Of a stretch of 21,419 bases of DNA, positions 7,480-13,938 are shown piece after piece. The notes under the pieces are model-generated. The model was not told the DNA's origin. It made no database searches and saw only the letters and a list, made by a program, of their open reading frames with translations. The first letter of the stretch is position 1. The number at the start of each line of letters is the position of its first letter. The position numbers and the translations under genes were made by a program. This DNA comes from an uncultured Asticcacaulis sp. (lineage in GTDB: Bacteria; Pseudomonadota; Alphaproteobacteria; Caulobacterales; Caulobacteraceae). The stretch covers positions 1 through 21,419 of the forward strand of contig CAMLIY010000022.1 of NCBI GenBank assembly GCA_946480125.1, read 5' to 3'.

Positions 7480-8129
7480 ATCCCCAACAACAGGCTGGGA
7501 TCGGGGCAGATACGTTTCCATTGTTCGCGCTCGCTTTTTCTAAAAACCCCGGGATAGTCGCCCCGCTTCCCCTGCATATCGAGAATAAGCTGGAAATGCA
7601 GATGTGGTGGCCAGTCGCCATTTACCGTGGCATCACCCAGTCGTGCAACCTCTTCTCCCGCCGCCACGGGCTGCCCAATCGCCAGGCCAAACAGGCTGCC
7701 ACGGCTGAGGTGACCATAAAGCGTATAAAAAATCAGTTGTGAGGTGACCGCGTGTTCCAGAACAAGGGTCGGACCATAGTCTTTCGAATTGGCGTTATCC
7801 TGAAAGCTGTGCACGCGGCCGCAGAGCGGTGCGAAAACCGGTGTGCCGGCCGCTTCAAAGAGGTCGATGCCCAGATGGATCGTGCGCGGTTCGGCGCCAT
7901 CCGGCGTCTCAAAGACCGGACCGGAATAGATGGCGCGTTCCTCGTCATAGCCGCCGACCAGCAAACCTTTCGTCAGAACCGTATCTCCCGGAAGGCCGTT
8001 TTTCAGGCCCAGTTGGCGCACGCCTTCGGCATCCAGTCGGATGCTTTGATAGCAGGTATGCAGACCACGCATGATCTCGGCGCGCGGCAGCGCGGTTTTC
8101 AGCCAATCCATGTAAAGATCATAAGTCAT
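7476..8129 (-). CDS. M23-family (LytM-type) metallopeptidase domain protein
   Basis: 217 residues from ATG 8129. The C-terminal half has all the zinc and catalytic positions of M23 endopeptidases: H85-x3-D89 (H-L-G-I-D), Y138-G-H140, and H176-L-H178. These enzymes usually cut peptidoglycan cross-bridges. No signal peptide is visible, the N-terminal ~70 residues are unlike the usual coiled-coil or LysM leaders, and the upstream ORF extension adds nothing export-like, so a cytosolic role is possible. Its stop overlaps the start of the cytochrome/sorbosone dehydrogenase gene. It is divergent from rluF, with 56 bases between them. Confidence 0.8.
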   Translation of the reverse strand: MTYDLYMDWLKTALPRAEIMRGLHTCYQSIRLDAEGVRQLGLKNGLPGDTVLTKGLLVGGYDEERAIYSGPVFETPDGAEPRTIHLGIDLFEAAGTPVFAPLCGRVHSFQDNANSKDYGPTLVLEHAVTSQLIFYTLYGHLSRGSLFGLAIGQPVAAGEEVARLGDATVNGDWPPHLHFQLILDMQGKRGDYPGVFRKSEREQWKRICPDPSLLLGM

Positions 8130-8185
8130 TTTATCAAACCTATCGCAGACTTGCCCGTCCGGCAATCAGACTGTAGGACAGCCGT

Positions 8186-8947
8186 ATGAGCGTAACCAAA
8201 ACATATGACGGCGATGAACCGGTCCGGGTCAACAAATGGCTGGCGCAGAGCGGTGTCTGCTCGCGGCGCGAGGCCGATGCCCTGATCGAACAAGGCCTTG
8301 TCCGTATCGACGGCGAAACCATCACCTCGGCCGGCCACAAGATCGAGCCAGGCCAGACCTTGACACTCGATCAGAGTGGCGCCGCGGCGCTCGACGCCCG
8401 CATGACCATTCTCTATCACAAGCCGATCGGCATTGTTTCCGGCCAGCCCGAGCCGGGCGAAACCCCGGCCATCCGCATGATCCGCCGCGCCAATGTCTTC
8501 GGGCCGGCGGATATCTATCCCGGTTTTGAGACCAAACTGGCGCCGGTCGGGCGGCTAGACAAGGATTCGCACGGCCTGCTGATCCTGTCGGAAGACGGCG
8601 TCCTGGCCAAGGCGATTATCGGGCCGGAAAGCGATCTGGAAAAAGAGTACCGCGTCATCGTGCGCGGCCCAATTTTCGAGGAAAAGCTAAAATGGCTGCG
8701 TCACGGTCTCGAACTCGATGGTCGCAAACTGAAGCCGGCCAAGGTAGTTCAGACCGGTGACCAGACCCTGACCTTCATCCTGAAAGAAGGCCGCAACCGC
8801 CAGATCCGCCGCATGTGCGATATGTGCGAACTGCGCGTCACCGATCTCTATCGCGTTCGCATAGGCTCCTTACGCATAGGCAACCTGCCGGAAGGCCAGT
8901 GGCGTTACATGACCCCGGAAGAACGCGCCGAACTGATCAAGGGCTGA
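8186..8947 (+). CDS. rluF: RluB/RluF-type 23S rRNA pseudouridine synthase
   Basis: Converts a uridine in 23S rRNA (U2604 for RluF, U2605 for RluB) to pseudouridine. 253 residues; ATG 8186 is preceded by AGGAC. The N-terminal S4 RNA-binding domain (about 12-60, V-R-V-N-K-W-L-A-Q-S-G-V-C-S-R-R-E-A) is followed by the RsuA/RluB/E/F catalytic domain with catalytic D125 in V-G-R-L-D-K-D-S-H-G-L and the conserved E-G-R-N-R-Q-I-R-R-M-C near 205-220. The R-R-M-C-D...L-R-V end favours RluF, but RluB cannot be excluded. The 3' end overlaps the convergent AlkB-like gene by 11 bases. Confidence 0.8.
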   Translation: MSVTKTYDGDEPVRVNKWLAQSGVCSRREADALIEQGLVRIDGETITSAGHKIEPGQTLTLDQSGAAALDARMTILYHKPIGIVSGQPEPGETPAIRMIRRANVFGPADIYPGFETKLAPVGRLDKDSHGLLILSEDGVLAKAIIGPESDLEKEYRVIVRGPIFEEKLKWLRHGLELDGRKLKPAKVVQTGDQTLTFILKEGRNRQIRRMCDMCELRVTDLYRVRIGSLRIGNLPEGQWRYMTPEERAELIKG

Positions 8948-9515
8948 CATAACGGAAGGTCACCGACAGCCGGCGCCGGCGCGGCAGGATCAGCCCGCCA
9001 ACCTTGTCTGTCTTGCGCCCCACAATGCCGTGCATCCACTTGTCGCGCGCCTCCCCCTGCATGATCAGCCGACTGCGCGGATAGAGACATTGCGTCCGCG
9101 CGGCATGATCCATACGGGTAAAGTCCATCATGATCGGCGCTCCCAGGCTGATTATGGCCACCGACTTGATCCGCTCGGTATCGCGGTCCTTGTGCGCGCC
9201 GATCCCTTGCCCCGGATGATATTCGTTGATAAGCGCCCGCACCGGCACACCGGTGAAAACACCATCCCGATACAGGCGTTCACCCAGCCAATACAGCCAG
9301 TCCGGCATGGACTGCGGTGTGTACTCTCCCGGCACTCCATAGGTGGTGTCATCCGGTGCCCAGCCGTACCACTGCCGCCGGCGCAAAAGCTCCATCGACC
9401 ACGGCTGTTTGTCGATCTCCGCGATCAACGCTGCTTCTTCCTCCGGTGTGATATAGTCATCCTGATAAGTCAGGCCGGGCAGCATATCCTCTTCAAACAG
9501 CGATAGGGCAAACAT
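8937..9515 (-). CDS. alkB: AlkB-like 2-oxoglutarate/Fe(II) dioxygenase
   Basis: 192 residues; DNA/RNA alkylation-damage demethylase family, of the short ALKBH-like type found in many alphaproteobacteria. The iron facial triad is H108-x-D110 (G-A-H-K-D) and H162 (W-M-H-G-I). 2-oxoglutarate binding is given by R182-x5-R188 (R-L-S-V-T-F-R). The N-E-Y-H-P-G-Q-G-I-G segment and the nucleotide-lid R-R-R-Q-W-Y-G are typical. Start ATG 9515 has GAGAAG upstream. No ada or other DNA repair genes are adjacent. Whether it repairs DNA or modifies RNA cannot be told. Confidence 0.85.
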   Translation of the reverse strand: MFALSLFEEDMLPGLTYQDDYITPEEEAALIAEIDKQPWSMELLRRRQWYGWAPDDTTYGVPGEYTPQSMPDWLYWLGERLYRDGVFTGVPVRALINEYHPGQGIGAHKDRDTERIKSVAIISLGAPIMMDFTRMDHAARTQCLYPRSRLIMQGEARDKWMHGIVGRKTDKVGGLILPRRRRLSVTFRYVSP

Positions 9516-9653
9516 GGGCTTCTCAATTCAGAACAAAAGGAGAACATATAATTCGATGTGAATCAATAGGTCTTTTGTACAAATGCAGGTGCAATTATGA
9601 TTTTACATCCGTGCTATGGCGCGACATGAAGGGATAAATTCAGAGAGGCATTC

Positions 9654-10427
9654 ATGTGTGAACTTCTGGCGATGAGCGCCAATGTCCCGACGGATGTCCG
9701 TTTCAGTTTCGCCGCCCTGTCGCAGCGCGGCGGCGCCACGGGTGCACATACCGACGGCTGGGGCATCAGCTTTTACGAACAAAAGGGCTGCCGCAGCATT
9801 CACGACCCCAATCCCAGCGCCCATTCGGAACTGGCGCGCTTCATCAAATCCTATCCGATCAAGAGCCTGATCGTCATTGCCCATGTGCGCAAGGCTAATC
9901 GCGGCCGGGTGGCTCTGGAAAATACCCATCCGTTCAGCCGCGAACTGTGGGGCAGCGCCTGGAGTTTCGCTCACAACGGTCAGTTAAAGGGGATCAAGAA
10001 GCGGCGCCTGGGCTTCTATGCGCCCATCGGCACCACCGATAGCGAACATGCTTTCTGCTGGATGCTTGATCGCCTGCGCATCCTGCATCCGAAACGCCCT
10101 TCCGGTCAGACCCTGGCCCGCGCCATTGCGGAACTGTTCGCCGAGCTGCGCACGCTCGGCGTTTTCAACGCTTTGCTGAGTGATGGTCGCGCGCTCTATG
10201 CCAGTTGTTCGACCAAGCTGTGTTATGTCGAGCGCCGCGCACCTTTCGGCCCCGCCACCCTGATCGATGAGGATATGGAGGTTGATTTCGCCAGGGAAAC
10301 CACGCCGGATGACCGCGTCCTCGTTCTGGCATCCACACCTCTTACCCGCAATGAAGCCTGGACTCATGTCCCACCACAAACCACGCTGGTTGCTCGCAAA
10401 GGCGCTATCGTGAAGACCTTCCGGTGA
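9654..10427 (+). CDS. Class II glutamine amidotransferase (YafJ-like)
   Basis: 257 residues. Cys2, exposed after Met removal in M-C-E-L-L, is the N-terminal nucleophile of an Ntn-type glutaminase. The core fold shows D34-G-W-G37, R79 and the N90-T-H-P-F motif, and H107-N-G109 (S-F-A-H-N-G-Q), which together form the glutamine site of GATase-II enzymes. No synthase domain is attached, as in YafJ, whose acceptor is unknown. GAGAGG lies before ATG 9654. It is the last chromosomal gene before the tRNA scar. Confidence 0.85.
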   Translation: MCELLAMSANVPTDVRFSFAALSQRGGATGAHTDGWGISFYEQKGCRSIHDPNPSAHSELARFIKSYPIKSLIVIAHVRKANRGRVALENTHPFSRELWGSAWSFAHNGQLKGIKKRRLGFYAPIGTTDSEHAFCWMLDRLRILHPKRPSGQTLARAIAELFAELRTLGVFNALLSDGRALYASCSTKLCYVERRAPFGPATLIDEDMEVDFARETTPDDRVLVLASTPLTRNEAWTHVPPQTTLVARKGAIVKTFR

Positions 10428-10485
10428 TATGCCGCTGACGTTGCCACATACGCTGTCAACGATCCGGGTCCACGGGACGAGCCCC

Positions 10486-10545
10486 TGGTGCGGCCAGCCG
10501 GGGTCGAACCGGCATAGGATTGCTCCTGGCAGATTTTAAGTCTGC
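10486..10545 (-). pseudogene. 3' fragment of tRNA-Leu(TAA): displaced attachment half-site
   Basis: On the minus strand, reading from 10545: anticodon arm GCAGA-CTTAAAA-TCTGC (anticodon TAA at 10538-10536), long class II variable arm (AGGA/TCCT), T arm GCCGG-GGTCGAA-CCGGC (10513-10497), acceptor 3' strand, discriminator A and encoded CCA (10488-10486). The sequence beyond 10545 contains no D arm and no strand complementary to the acceptor TGGCCGC, so the tRNA is not complete. This is the standard trace of integration into a tRNA 3' end. Because the 3' end points to the chromosomal side, the element must lie to the right, with the restored tRNA at its other end, outside the window. Confidence 0.85.
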
Positions 10546-10610
10546 GTCAAGTGAAGCCTAAGTTATTGAAAAATAACGTTTATTTTCCATTTAAAAAGTG
10601 CTATGTGAAA

Positions 10611-10632
10611 GGAATGTGAAAATTCACATTCC
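10611..10632. repeat. 22-base dyad GGAATGTGAA/TTCACATTCC
   Basis: Two perfect 10-base arms (10611-10620 and 10623-10632) separated by AA, about 65 bases inside the element from the tRNA scar. The tight centre makes a protein binding site more likely than an RNA hairpin. Confidence 0.7.
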
Positions 10633-10644
10633 AAAATGCCCAGA

Positions 10645-10724
10645 AATCCGAACGGATTCAGACCAAAAAGGGGGCGAACGCCCCCGCACCGGCCGAACGG
10701 CCACACTTTTGAGGCGAACGCTTC
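10645..10724. repeat. Four successive hairpins with an invariant CGAACG core
   Basis: Units: 10645-10658 (AATCCG-AA-CGGATT), 10670-10685 (GGGGGCG-AA-CGCCCCC), 10691-10702 (GGCCG-AA-CGGCC) and 10711-10724 (GAGGCG-AA-CGCTTC, one G-T). Centres are spaced 26, 19 and 21 bases. The stems differ in sequence but keep pairing while the core is fixed. A degenerate fifth, GGGCGAAACGTTGC, follows near 10750. Function unknown. Confidence 0.75.
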
Positions 10725-10823
10725 CCCCAGGTCGGGAAATTTGGAGAGATGGGCGAAACGTTGCGGCAGGCGCGGCGGCTGCCCGCGTCTATTGCCAGTT
10801 TACGAAGATGATAAATTAGCCGG

Positions 10824-10864
10824 TGCGGAGAATATCCCGCTTAATCTCCGCATAATTTGCGGAG
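10824..10864. repeat. Three TGCGGAG sites forming two mutually exclusive hairpins
   Basis: TGCGGAGA (10824-10831) pairs with TCTCCGCA (10845-10852), and the same middle arm CTCCGCA (10846-10852) pairs with TGCGGAG (10858-10864). A TATAAT-like sequence (10865-10870) follows directly. It could be a multi-site operator at a promoter or an RNA switch; no gene starts immediately downstream. Confidence 0.6.
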
Positions 10865-11024
10865 TATAATCCGTGCACATGCGTTTCTGCGTTGTCGTTA
10901 TGATTTCCCGCTTGTCCTCGTTAGCTCCCTCGTAGCCGTAAGGTATCGTCCCGACAGCGATTGGCTGTGCTTAGCTACCCCACTTTTTGCGGGGTTAATG
11001 TTAGTAGACTGTTGACAGTCCTCG

Positions 11025-11073
11025 TGATACAAATCCTCCAACTTAATTACGTTTAGATGTATGGTTTGTATCA
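11025..11073 (+). promoter_or_regulatory. Inverted repeat operator of the abiE operon
   Basis: TGATACAAA (11025-11033) and TTTGTATCA (11065-11073) are perfect 9-base inverted arms 31 bases apart; the second ends on the first base of the abiEi ATG at 11073. A TTGACA is at 11012-11017, but no good -10 sits 16-18 bases from it. AbiEi proteins are known to repress their own operon by binding paired inverted repeats in the promoter, so this is the likely autoregulatory site. Confidence 0.65.
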
Positions 11074-11693
11074 TGTCGTCTCCTATTCCTACGCAACAGG
11101 ACCGTCTGCACGCTATCATTAAGGCCACCCCCCTGGTGACAGCTTACGAGCTTCGAGAGCAAGGCATCACCGCTGCGGCCATCTCGCGCGCGGCAGCAAG
11201 TGGGCTAATTACACGCCTGTCCCGAGGACTGTACCAAGGCTTTCAAAGTGAATATGACGCCAATCAAACTCTGGCTGAAATCGCAAAGAAGGTTCCCAAC
11301 GGCGTTATCTGCCTTGTATCTGCTCTTGCCTATCATGGGCTTACTGACCAAATGCCGCGCAGTGCCTGGGTCGCCATTGCGCAAGATGCCTGGGCACCGA
11401 AGCTTACATATCCGCCCATCCGGTATGTGCGTTTCAAGCCCAAATATCTTACTGAAGGCATCGAGCGTCACACTATCTCCGGCGTTCCAGTTCCGATCTA
11501 TTCTGTCGCCAAAACGCTTGCTGATGCCTTTAGAAATCCAAGGCTTATTGACCGTTCCATAGCGATTGAAGGACTAAAGAACGCTCTGGTAGCTCGCAAA
11601 GCCACGCCTTCGCAAATCTATGAGGCAGCCCAAAACGGCGGTGCCCTGAACACTATAAAACCCTACCTTGAAGCGTTCACATCGAATGGCTAA
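11073..11693 (+). CDS. abiEi: AbiEi-family antitoxin of a type IV toxin-antitoxin system
   Basis: 206 residues from ATG 11073; an in-frame ATG at 11061 would put the operator inside the gene. An N-terminal winged helix (about 8-55: V-T-A-Y-E-L-R-E-Q-G-I-T-A-A-A-I-S-R-A) is followed by the typical R-L-S-R-G-L-Y turn and the AbiEi C-terminal domain with P-N-G-V-I-C-L-V-S-A-L-A-Y-H-G-L-T and the I-Y-S-V-A-K-T-L-A-D-A-F-R motif. AbiEi antitoxins repress the operon and counter the AbiEii nucleotidyltransferase without binding it stably. The stop overlaps the toxin start by 8 bases (ATGGCTAA). The gene appears intact. Confidence 0.88.
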   Translation: MSSPIPTQQDRLHAIIKATPLVTAYELREQGITAAAISRAAASGLITRLSRGLYQGFQSEYDANQTLAEIAKKVPNGVICLVSALAYHGLTDQMPRSAWVAIAQDAWAPKLTYPPIRYVRFKPKYLTEGIERHTISGVPVPIYSVAKTLADAFRNPRLIDRSIAIEGLKNALVARKATPSQIYEAAQNGGALNTIKPYLEAFTSNG

Positions 11694-12396
11694 ACCACTA
11701 ACCAACTTGCAAGACTCCGTCAGGCAACGACTGCTGAACCTGGCTAAGACGGAACAGCAGCCCTTTGACGTTGTGCTTGTAAAGTATGGCATCGAACGGG
11801 TGCTTCTTCGCCTGGCGGGGTCGGAACACAGGAACCGTTTTGTCCTTAAAGGCGGTCTTCTCGTGACAATCTGGATCGACGATTTGATGCGCGTCACGCG
11901 CGACGTCGATTTCCTTGGCTACGGCGACGACGACGCGGAAACCCTGAAAACAGTATTCAAAGAAATTCTATCTATCGACCTCAAGGACGGTCTGGCCTTC
12001 GATGTTGAAAGCCTCACCGCTCAGCCGATCAGAGCAGAAGCTGAATATGGTGGCACCCGCCTAAAAACGACGGCGTACCTCGCAAACACAAGAATACCCA
12101 TCACTATAGATATTGGATTTGGGGATGCAGTTGTCCCGGCAGTCGAGGAAATAGATTACCCTCACCTGCTGGATGCAGAGGTTATTCCTCGCGGCCTGAT
12201 ACATGACAATGCGCGCATGGTTGCGTGCCTGAAGCTTCATACCGGTTGCCACCACGGTCACCGCCGGGGCGATCGTAATGAGATGAATAGTTTTCGCTTT
12301 CAATACGTCTTGAGCCGGGTCACGGCCTGTTGCTGCGCTTCAAATAAGCGTTGCCATGTCCGAATTGACCCCAAAAACGATCTCAAAGTATTGTAG
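11686..12396 (+). pseudogene. abiEii: AbiEii-family nucleotidyltransferase toxin, C-terminally truncated
   Basis: Toxins of this family add nucleotides to tRNA or other targets. The first ~165 residues are normal: F-V-L-K-G-G-L-L followed by T-R-D-V-D73-75-F-L-G, which is the G-G...D-x-D nucleotide-binding motif, then the I-D-I-G-F-G-D strand and Y-P-x-L-L-D. After about 12180 the frame continues to 12396 with a histidine/arginine/cysteine-rich, unfamily-like tail (C-H-H-G-H-R-R-G-D-R). The conserved later motifs, the lysine of the E-K-x-x-A helix and the K-D-F-Y-D-L aspartate, are missing, and the length is 236 instead of about 290-310. The toxin is probably inactive, its 3' half replaced by foreign DNA next to the recombinase genes. 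Confidence 0.75.
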
Positions 12397-12486
12397 TGTC
12401 CGCCTTTTAGGCACGCTCACCCCGTTAGAAATGGAGGAGATACATCTACATCTCATAAACTTGCACGCCCTGGCGATAAAGCCTGC

Positions 12487-13878
12487 CTACAAAGGCCCTC
12501 GCCTCGACCGGCTAAAACTTGCAGAGGCTATGATTCCTCGGCTTTGCGAATCTCTACGGCTGTATGGGACGCCGGCCAACGAACAAGCAGTTGCCAAATC
12601 GCCAAACCTGCCACGATAATGCCGTTGGCTTGGCAGTCCCGTCGTTCCATCGATCAACGCGCCCGATATCCAGCCATGTTCGTCATAAACGCGACGCAAG
12701 CCGTTAAACAGGAACTCATCGGGAAACTTCGAGCGCAACGGCCGCCGATACGGACGCCTCTCGGGCTGATAGCCCACCGCCTGGAAGGCGATCTTCAGAC
12801 TGCCAAATCGTTCAAAGTAGGTCCATGCGCTAGGTAAGTCTGCGGCCTGCTGAATGATTCGAAATGATAATTTCCCGTGGATGATCAACATCCGCCGCAA
12901 GCCATCAAGCAAGACATCCGTTGGAATCTTATTACTATATGGCTGGGTCATAAACTCCTGCGCTTTGGCGAATAATGCGGATGGCACAATCGGATCGAGC
13001 ACCTTTGTAGTGATCCAATCGGATTGCGGGTTTCTCCGCTTTCGGCTGCCGAGCCGTCGTGTGGTGCGGTTATAGACACAATCACCGTTCAGCAGCGGGT
13101 TGGTCAGTACCCGTTTCACCGATACATCCGTCCACTGGCCACCATTAAGCGCCAAAACGCCAGCAGCGTTGAGCGTGCGAGCGATCTCGGCCATACGCAG
13201 CCCTTCATTGGCGAACCGATGGAAGATATCGCGTACTACAACCTGCTCGTCATCGGGACCTGGCACAACGATCACCCTGTCGCTTTTGACATACTTGCGC
13301 GAACCGGCCGTCATCTCCATCCGAACTTTGCCTTCGTCGTCCAGCAACAGGCGACGGATTCCGTAGGATGGCGTGCCGCCCTGCCGAAGTCCCTTCCGCG
13401 CCAGCGCCTTCACGGCCTCGGTAACTTTATTGGAGAGTTCCCGGCTGTACTCGGCGGCCATGACGCGTTTCAGGTGCTTAATGATGGTCGCGCCAATCGA
13501 GCCATCATTTGCAAAACCTTCCGCGACATACTCGACTCGCACACCTGCCGCACGGCAAAAATATTCATATGCGGCTGATTGGTCAGGGTCCTGAAACCGG
13601 CCCCAGCGACTGACATCCAAAACAAGAATAATGCTAAACCGCCGGTCAGGATTTTTAACATCATTGAGCAGCCGACATAGTGCCGGTCGCTCTCGCAGAG
13701 TCAGGCCACTCTTTCCCTCGTCAGCGTAGGTGCCAACAATTTCAAAGGCATTCGTCGCAGCGTACAGGCTGATGGCCTCAAGTTGGTTGTCAATCGAATA
13801 CGCCTGAAGGTCCGTCGACATCCGGACGTACTGAACTGCCTGCGGCCGTTCATTGGTCACGCTATCCTGCATTCGCAT
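12487..13878 (-). CDS. Serine recombinase with duplicated C-terminal module (copy 1)
   Basis: 463 residues. Resolvase/invertase catalytic domain at about 13-160 (Y-V-R-M-S-T with nucleophile Ser21; L-V-L-D-V-S-R-W-G-R-F), then a Recombinase-type DNA-binding domain at about 168-310 (Y-G-I-R-R...P-N-P-L-L-N-G-like joint). Instead of the zinc ribbon and coiled coil of large serine integrases, the C-terminus has two related segments of ~50 residues (321-372 and 386-437), each ending in R-F-G-(S/D)-L-x-x-A-x-x-x-(V/A)-G, like the homing-endonuclease-associated repeat. GTG 13860, with AGGA ahead of it, is a credible alternative start that aligns better with copy 2. It lies 60 bases downstream of copy 2, probably in one transcript. 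Confidence 0.85.
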   Translation of the reverse strand: MRMQDSVTNERPQAVQYVRMSTDLQAYSIDNQLEAISLYAATNAFEIVGTYADEGKSGLTLRERPALCRLLNDVKNPDRRFSIILVLDVSRWGRFQDPDQSAAYEYFCRAAGVRVEYVAEGFANDGSIGATIIKHLKRVMAAEYSRELSNKVTEAVKALARKGLRQGGTPSYGIRRLLLDDEGKVRMEMTAGSRKYVKSDRVIVVPGPDDEQVVVRDIFHRFANEGLRMAEIARTLNAAGVLALNGGQWTDVSVKRVLTNPLLNGDCVYNRTTRRLGSRKRRNPQSDWITTKVLDPIVPSALFAKAQEFMTQPYSNKIPTDVLLDGLRRMLIIHGKLSFRIIQQAADLPSAWTYFERFGSLKIAFQAVGYQPERRPYRRPLRSKFPDEFLFNGLRRVYDEHGWISGALIDGTTGLPSQRHYRGRFGDLATACSLAGVPYSRRDSQSRGIIASASFSRSRRGPL

Positions 13879-13938
13879 ATACCGTCTGTAATCGCCCAGC
13901 TGCGCGCCAACTTATTGGGACTGGCGTTGTGACGCAAT

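Larger units (their letters stand above)
10561..11024. other. Non-coding element end rich in inverted repeats
   Basis: About 460 bases with no convincing gene. Two overlapping short ORFs (73 codons from 10598, 77 codons from 10636) have unlike, arginine/proline-rich products and no recognisable domain. Inverted repeats fill it: GTTATT/AATAAC at 10562-10577, a dyad at 10611-10632, four CGAACG hairpins at 10645-10724, three TGCGGAG sites at 10824-10864, ACAGC/GCTGT at 10954-10968, and ACCCC/GGGGT around a T-rich loop at 10977-10995. Integrase arm sites, a replication or transfer signal, or a structured RNA are all possible. Confidence 0.6.

Noticed and set aside
9574..9583. Palindrome TTTGTACAAA between the AlkB-like and amidotransferase genes
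   Set aside because: Ten bases of AT-rich palindrome are too short to name as an operator without a partner regulator nearby.
10500..10560. Complete tRNA-Leu gene
   Set aside because: The 5' acceptor strand and D arm are absent beyond 10545; GACGC next to the anticodon stem is only a chance resemblance and is badly spaced.
10645..10724. CRISPR-like array
   Set aside because: Repeats share only a 6-base core, spacing is about 20 bases, and no cas genes are present; the units are separate hairpins, not direct repeats with spacers.
10598..10869. Two overlapping ORFs of 73 and 77 codons at the element end
   Set aside because: They occupy different frames over the hairpin array, have repetitive Arg/Pro-rich products forced by the repeats, and show no domain. 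No ribosome site convinces.
12061..12303. 80-codon minus-strand ORF opposite the abiEii break
   Set aside because: Mostly antisense to the conserved toxin strand; no recognisable domain or start signal.
12356..12619. 87-codon plus-strand ORF between abiEii and the first recombinase
   Set aside because: Its second half is antisense to the recombinase 3' end, and the product resembles nothing I know. Kept only as part of the unexplained block.
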